Positions 40,762 to 44,187 of a stretch of 44,187 nucleotides of DNA are shown here, piece after piece (position 1 is the stretch's first letter; every line of letters starts with the position of its first letter). The notes beneath the pieces were generated by a model. The model was not told where the DNA came from. It did not search any database and was given only the letters and a program-made list of their open reading frames with translations. This DNA comes from an uncultured Clostridia bacterium. Lineage in GTDB: Bacteria; Bacillota; Clostridia; Oscillospirales; Acutalibacteraceae. The stretch lies in the NCBI GenBank assembly GCA_937901145.1, contig CALCHE010000005.1, forward strand, positions 1 to 44,187, given 5' to 3'. The translations under genes and the position numbers were made by a program.

Positions 40762-40938
40762 TTAGTTTTGTTTTTGTACTACCTTATATTCATCGTAGGG
40801 TGTAAAGTAATGACAGCCGTTCATATTACCGCTGACGTACTTTTCCATTTCATCCTCGTCCAAATTTACGGTGCAGTAATATTCGTCATATTCCTCGTCG
40901 TAGTTATAGTAGGCACACTGCTCACAGCACAGACTCAT
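40762..40938 (-). CDS. DUF6472-type small Cys-rich protein
   Basis: A 58-aa protein: MSLCCEQCAYYNYDEEYDEYY, then a second part with CTVNLDEDEM and a C-terminal DEYKVVQKQN. This fits DUF6472, a small family in Clostridia with four to five Cys that probably bind a metal. I chose the ATG at 40938, which follows GAGGGTGTG, rather than an in-frame start 54 bp earlier. It is the first gene of the sdaA operon. Function unknown. Confidence 0.82.
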   Translation of the reverse strand: MSLCCEQCAYYNYDEEYDEYYCTVNLDEDEMEKYVSGNMNGCHYFTPYDEYKVVQKQN

Positions 40939-40963
40939 TTTCACACCCTCTTTCTTTTTTTCT

Positions 40964-40992
40964 ATTATAAACCGAGAAGGGGAATTTATCAA
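40964..40992 (-). promoter_or_regulatory. Promoter for DUF6472-sdaA
   Basis: On the minus strand TTGATA (40992-40987), a 17-bp spacer and TATAAT (40969-40964). Confidence 0.65.
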
Positions 40993-41022
40993 GACTTATT
41001 TTTTAAATCCAGCCGGGAGGTG

Positions 41023-41104
41023 GGGGAGCCAAGCGACCGTAAACGGTCACCTGCGGTACCTCGAAAGGTGCCGCAGGTCCCTGTATACAGGGGCTTGGCT
41101 CCCC
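41023..41104. repeat. 82-nt cloverleaf palindrome
   Basis: An outer 12-bp perfect stem GGGGAGCCAAGC/GCTTGGCTCCCC (41,023-41,034 with 41,093-41,104) encloses three hairpins: GACCGT-AA-ACGGTC (41,035-41,048), a 12-bp stem from CCTGCGG to CCGCAGG with a CGAA loop (41,050-41,077), and CCCTG-TATA-CAGGG (41,079-41,092). Almost every base is paired. It is not a tRNA: there is no T-loop or anticodon arm. It could be a REP-like repeat or a structured RNA. Confidence 0.75.
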
Positions 41105-41130
41105 GCCTTAACCGCTACGTAAATTTTAAA

Positions 41131-41158
41131 ATAAAAAACCTGCCGGAAACGGCAGGTT
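41131..41158 (-). terminator. Terminator after the rsmD-coaD operon
   Basis: A 9-bp stem AACCTGCCG/CGGCAGGTT with a 4-nt loop, followed on the minus strand by TTTTTTATTTT. Confidence 0.9.
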
Positions 41159-41178
41159 TAATTTATGCTTTCGGTAAA

Positions 41179-41976
41179 TCAGTTGTTGTTATCGAGACCG
41201 AGGTTTCTAACCTGAACTGAATATTCACTCTGGAACTGCTTGTTAACAGCGTTGATGTTATCGAGACTCTGCATAGCTACGTTCTGATAGCCTGCGAGAC
41301 CGTTTGTAACGAAGCCTCTTGCACCCTCGACGATACCGATAGTCCATTCCTTAGCCTTAGCCTTAAGCTCTTCGCAGTCGGCAGTAGTTTTGGCGATCAT
41401 AGCCTGAGTTTCCTGTTCGGTAGCGAGCTTGATCTGTTCGCTTCTTTCTCTTGCCAGACGTGTGATATTGTGCTCCTGAACCATTTCTTCAGCCTGAGCC
41501 TGAGCGCGTGCGATGATTTTTGCAGCGTCGTCCTGAGCTTTTTTGATGGTTTCGGAGTAGTATGTTTTAGCACTGTTTGAAATTTCGGTTTCCTGCTTAC
41601 GTGCAGTAGCGATGATAGAGTTGCTCTTTGCAGTTGCATCGTTGATGATGGTAGCTTCTCTGGAAATAATGTCGTTAGCGGAAACGATTTCGTCGGGGAA
41701 TCTGCTCTGAATGTATTCGGCGAGCATAGCGATGTCTTTGCCGTCTACGATTCTCTTTGTCTTTGAGAAGAAAAATCTTTTGCCTCTGGATACGAGACCT
41801 TCCATTTCTACTACGAGCTGGTCGAAATCCATGCTGCCCCATCTTGCTTCTGCGTCAGCGGCGTTATAATCGCCGAAATCGGTGATTTCTTCGTATTCTT
41901 CTTCGTATGCATCCTCTTCTGATGAGATTACATCTTCTACTTCAAGGTCTGTTTCAAGATCGTAAAAATTTGACAT
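41179..41976 (-). CDS. Coiled-coil protein next to coaD
   Basis: A 265-aa protein. The acidic N-terminus (1-45) is followed by a short conserved-looking part (about 48-105: FDQLVVEMEGLVSRGKRFFFSKTKR, then AMLAEYIQSRFPDE). A long coiled coil spans about 105-225, rich in Ala, Glu, Lys and Gln, as in ATP-synthase subunit B or DivIVA-like proteins. The C-terminus is less regular. It has no TM segment or enzyme motif. It starts 6 bp after coaD and closes the rsmD-coaD operon. DivIVA-like or septum-site roles have been suggested for similar proteins by analogy only. Confidence 0.75.
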   Translation of the reverse strand: MSNFYDLETDLEVEDVISSEEDAYEEEYEEITDFGDYNAADAEARWGSMDFDQLVVEMEGLVSRGKRFFFSKTKRIVDGKDIAMLAEYIQSRFPDEIVSANDIISREATIINDATAKSNSIIATARKQETEISNSAKTYYSETIKKAQDDAAKIIARAQAQAEEMVQEHNITRLARERSEQIKLATEQETQAMIAKTTADCEELKAKAKEWTIGIVEGARGFVTNGLAGYQNVAMQSLDNINAVNKQFQSEYSVQVRNLGLDNNN

Positions 41977-41982
41977 TTTGAC

Positions 41983-42477
41983 TTATCCTTTCTTTAACTT
42001 TTCTATTATATCATTTGAAATTTCTGCCGGGATGAAAAGGGAGATATCTCCGCCGAGCATACACACCTGCTTTATCATACTCGATGACAGGAACATGTGC
42101 TCAGTATCTGCCGCCATAAAGACCGTTTCGGTATTTCCGTTGAGCTTTTTATTGATAAGAGCCTGCTGAAATTCGTCCTCGAAATCGGAGACAGCACGGA
42201 GACCTTTTACCACTGCCACAGCATCTTTTTGCTTGGCATAGTCGGCTAAAAGTCCCATATATGAATCAACGCTGACGTTGGGTATGTCCTTGGTGCATCT
42301 TTTGATAAAATCCACTCTTTCGTCTACTGTAAAGGCGTAGGAGCCGATTTTGCGGTAATTGGACATAACGACAACTATAATTTTATCGAAAAGCTTGGCG
42401 CTTCTTCTGATAATATCCAGATGACCGCTGGTCACAGGGTCAAAGGAGCCGGGATAGACTGCTATTCTTTCCTTCAT
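41983..42477 (-). CDS. coaD: Phosphopantetheine adenylyltransferase
   Basis: A 164-aa nucleotidyltransferase that makes dephospho-CoA from phosphopantetheine and ATP. The motif VYPGSFDPVTSGHLDIIRR, with SGHL (T/HxGH type) at residues 17-20, is diagnostic, and FLSSSMIKQV near the C-terminus is the second family motif. I use the ATG at 42477, with AGGAGG seven bases upstream; it overlaps the rsmD TGA by one base (TGATG), so the two are coupled. Confidence 0.96.
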   Translation of the reverse strand: MKERIAVYPGSFDPVTSGHLDIIRRSAKLFDKIIVVVMSNYRKIGSYAFTVDERVDFIKRCTKDIPNVSVDSYMGLLADYAKQKDAVAVVKGLRAVSDFEDEFQQALINKKLNGNTETVFMAADTEHMFLSSSMIKQVCMLGGDISLFIPAEISNDIIEKLKKG

Positions 42478-43028
42478 CACTCTTCCTCCTTTTCGGGAAT
42501 GCGGTAAAGGAAAAGACCTGTTTTGCCGTAGCGGTATTTCTTTTTCAGCTCGAAATCTCCCACCTTTTCGGGCAAAATATCACTGAAAGGAGCTTCACAG
42601 ATGATAACACCTGTTTCTTCCATAACAGCAGGAACCTTTTCGAGTGCTTTTTCGAGTATACCCTTCGAATAGGGCGGATCAAGAAGTGCGATATCGTATT
42701 TTTCAGTTCTGCGTGAAAGAAAGGCAACTGCATCACTGTTTATCACCACAGCACTTTTATCGAAGGATGTAGCTTCAAGGTTTTTCTTAATGACCTCGAC
42801 GCTTTTTTTACTGCTGTCTACTATAACTGCATTATCTGCACCTCGAGAGAGGGCTTCTATTGCCAGCTGACCGCATCCGCCGAAAAGGTCAAGCACCTTA
42901 CTGCCTTCGACCTCGAACTGAATGATGGAAAACATCGCTTCTTTAACTATATCCGTTGTGGGCCTGACATCATCACCGTCTAAGGTAATGAGCTTTCTGC
43001 CTCTGGCGGAGCCTGTAATTACTCTCAT
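42477..43028 (-). CDS. rsmD: 16S rRNA (guanine966-N2)-methyltransferase
   Basis: A 183-aa SAM-dependent methyltransferase that modifies G966 of 16S rRNA. The start RVITGSARGRKL and the VRPTTDIVKEAMFSII segment are family marks. The SAM motif VLDLFGGCGQL is at 45-55 and the catalytic DPPY at 117-120. GGAGGGTGT precedes the ATG. It is the first gene of rsmD-coaD-coiled coil, a common order in Firmicutes. Confidence 0.96.
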   Translation of the reverse strand: MRVITGSARGRKLITLDGDDVRPTTDIVKEAMFSIIQFEVEGSKVLDLFGGCGQLAIEALSRGADNAVIVDSSKKSVEVIKKNLEATSFDKSAVVINSDAVAFLSRRTEKYDIALLDPPYSKGILEKALEKVPAVMEETGVIICEAPFSDILPEKVGDFELKKKYRYGKTGLFLYRIPEKEEE

Positions 43029-43214
43029 GGCTACACCCTCCTTGGCATAGTAATTTAGTATATATTATCACACTTTTCGGTTAAAATGCAACAGTATTTC
43101 TGTTTTTTCTCTCTTTTTACTTAATTTTACATTCTTTTCGGGCATTTTTTGCCTCAGATAAACAAAATACGGCTTTTTTCTGCAGAAAATTACATCTGCC
43201 TGTTCTTCTGATTG

Positions 43215-43243
43215 TTGACATCAGTCAGGAAAAGTATTATAAT
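43215..43243 (+). promoter_or_regulatory. Perfect promoter facing the IS110 element
   Basis: TTGACA (43215-43220), a 17-bp spacer and TATAAT (43238-43243). No gene follows: the next 150 bp (43,244-43,393) hold only tiny frames, the longest about 14 codons. Transcription would enter the transposase gene antisense. The rest of the gap, 43,029-43,214, shows nothing else. Confidence 0.75.
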
Positions 43244-43393
43244 TTTATCGTGAAGAAAACATTATTTTATTATGAAAGACTAACTATTAAAAGTCAATAT
43301 GTAAAATAAAAAAATGTTGTGAATACAAGACAGTGAAAAAAGGCATAGCAAAGCAGACGTCAAAGACGCCGAAGTTTTAAAGATTAGAAGAAT

Positions 43394-44187
43394 TTATGAT
43401 TTTGAAATATAAGGTTGTCCTGACTTTTGTAAAGCAAAGATAAGACGAACTAACTTTTTAGCAGCATGTGATATAGCAACATTATAATGTTTGCCCTCTG
43501 CTCGTTTCTTGGCAAGATAATCAGTAAATACAGGACACCATATACAAACGAATTTGGTGACATTAAAAAGAGCATAACGCAAATATCGGGAACCTCGTTT
43601 TTCCATATGAGCGTAACAGTTGTTAAGATAGCCTGATTGATAAGTTGAAGGAGATAATCCGGCAAAAGCCATGATTTTATCCGATGAATCAAAGTTATCA
43701 AAATCACCGATTTCAGCAATAATCATAGCTGCCATATTCATTCCGATACCCGGAATTGTAGTTATAGGAGAATTGATTTTATTCATTATTGCTTCAATGG
43801 CTTCTTCGATCTCTTTGATTTCATTATCAAATTCACGAATAAGCTTGATTGTGTGCTTTAGCTCGAGAGCTTTAGCGGGCATATATGTCCCGATAGAATT
43901 GCGAGCTGCTTCACGGATTTGAATTGCTTTATCTTTCGTATAACGACCTTTAGATGCAGTGTAAAGCAACTTGGTAAGATGCGTAAGATGAACTTCTGCT
44001 ATTTGTTTCGCACTAGGCAATTCACTAAGAAGTGTGTACGATGATGAAATATGTATGGTGGGAAATAACTTTTCTAATTCAGGAAACAGGATATTGATAA
44101 GTCTGGCAACTGAGGCTTTTAATGTAGCACGTTCTTTAACTTTATCAAATCTGTATCTTGTTAGTGACTTTAGTTCTGAATTGTGGT
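43394..44187 (-). CDS. IS110-family transposase (partial, N-terminus outside window)
   Basis: The C-terminal 264 or so codons of an IS110-type recombinase; the frame stays open to the window edge, so the N-terminal DEDD (RuvC-like) domain lies outside. The visible part has a helical linker (HNSELKSLTRYRFDKVKERA and on). The Transposase_20 domain follows, with ITTIPGIGMNMAAMIIAEIGDF, then FAGLSPSTYQSG and KRGSRYLRYALF, including the conserved Ser of that domain. IS110 elements insert using a bridge RNA encoded in a non-coding end. The 3' end here looks intact. Confidence 0.93.
   Translation of the reverse strand, partial: HNSELKSLTRYRFDKVKERATLKASVARLINILFPELEKLFPTIHISSSYTLLSELPSAKQIAEVHLTHLTKLLYTASKGRYTKDKAIQIREAARNSIGTYMPAKALELKHTIKLIREFDNEIKEIEEAIEAIMNKINSPITTIPGIGMNMAAMIIAEIGDFDNFDSSDKIMAFAGLSPSTYQSGYLNNCYAHMEKRGSRYLRYALFNVTKFVCIWCPVFTDYLAKKRAEGKHYNVAISHAAKKLVRLIFALQKSGQPYISKS

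Noticed and set aside
41023..41104. tRNA gene
   Set aside because: The cloverleaf has tRNA-like size, but arm lengths, loops (2-4 nt) and the missing GTTCRA T-loop rule it out.

Overview
The window reads as chromosome from an anaerobic, spore-forming Gram-positive bacterium of the class Clostridia, most likely Oscillospirales (Ruminococcaceae-like). The reasons are an intact spoIIAA-spoIIAB-sigF operon, strong AGGAGG-type ribosome sites, canonical TTGACA-17-TATAAT promoters, a DUF6472 protein beside an Fe-S L-serine dehydratase, secreted BspA-like and Fn3 proteins, and an archaeal-type ProRS. The lineage is inferred from gene content only. No rRNA, tRNA or CRISPR array was seen.

Layout. 1-3,700: a 14-bp tandem repeat, yebC, a repeat-filled gap, and an OmpR-type two-component system, all on the minus strand. 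3,793-9,610: an unrecognised protein, folC, the SpoIIA operon and a DUF5696-type lipoprotein, on the plus strand, followed by a MITE-like element (9,617-9,922). 10,181-19,769: a plus-strand block of secreted or membrane-anchored proteins (BspA-like LRR + Big_2 + Fn3; a seven-Fn3 protein; two proteins with one TM segment and a Thr/Pro linker; a 64-aa membrane peptide), ending in a GH3-family adenylating enzyme and a two-TM protein. 19,942-32,116, minus strand: a heterodimeric ABC exporter with mgtE, a secreted lysozyme-like protein with a long leader, proS and ileS. 32,300-36,000: a 46-aa secreted peptide, a membrane protein, a candidate type I toxin-antitoxin locus, then tsaE-tsaB-rodA/ftsW. 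36,000-39,500: a DnaA-box-rich gap, a DUF559 gene held between two 106-bp direct repeats, two tandem 46/47-aa peptides behind a consensus promoter, a lipoprotein, and two convergent small RNA units flanking a dispersed repeat. 39,527-44,187, minus strand: sdaA, DUF6472, a perfect cloverleaf palindrome, a coiled-coil protein with coaD and rsmD, and a partial IS110-type transposase.

Working together. SpoIIAA/AB/SigF form the forespore partner-switching module. TsaE and TsaB belong to the t6A37 tRNA-modification complex. The two ABC half-transporters carry complementary degenerate and intact ATP sites, as in heterodimeric exporters. The secreted cluster shares a C-terminal domain with a conserved His in at least three members, suggesting one surface or envelope function.

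Most noteworthy: (i) a 23-aa hydrophobic toxin candidate overlapped at its 3' end by an antisense RNA with consensus promoters on both strands; (ii) an IleRS whose HIGH signature reads GIHH, the first/third residue swap reported for mupirocin hyper-resistant IleRS2, plus KFSKT instead of KMSKS; (iii) an 82-nt perfect cloverleaf palindrome; (iv) the secreted-domain/GH3 cluster; (v) DUF559 boxed by direct repeats; (vi) tiny peptide genes with strong expression signals. All calls come from reading the sequence; no database search or folding program was run.
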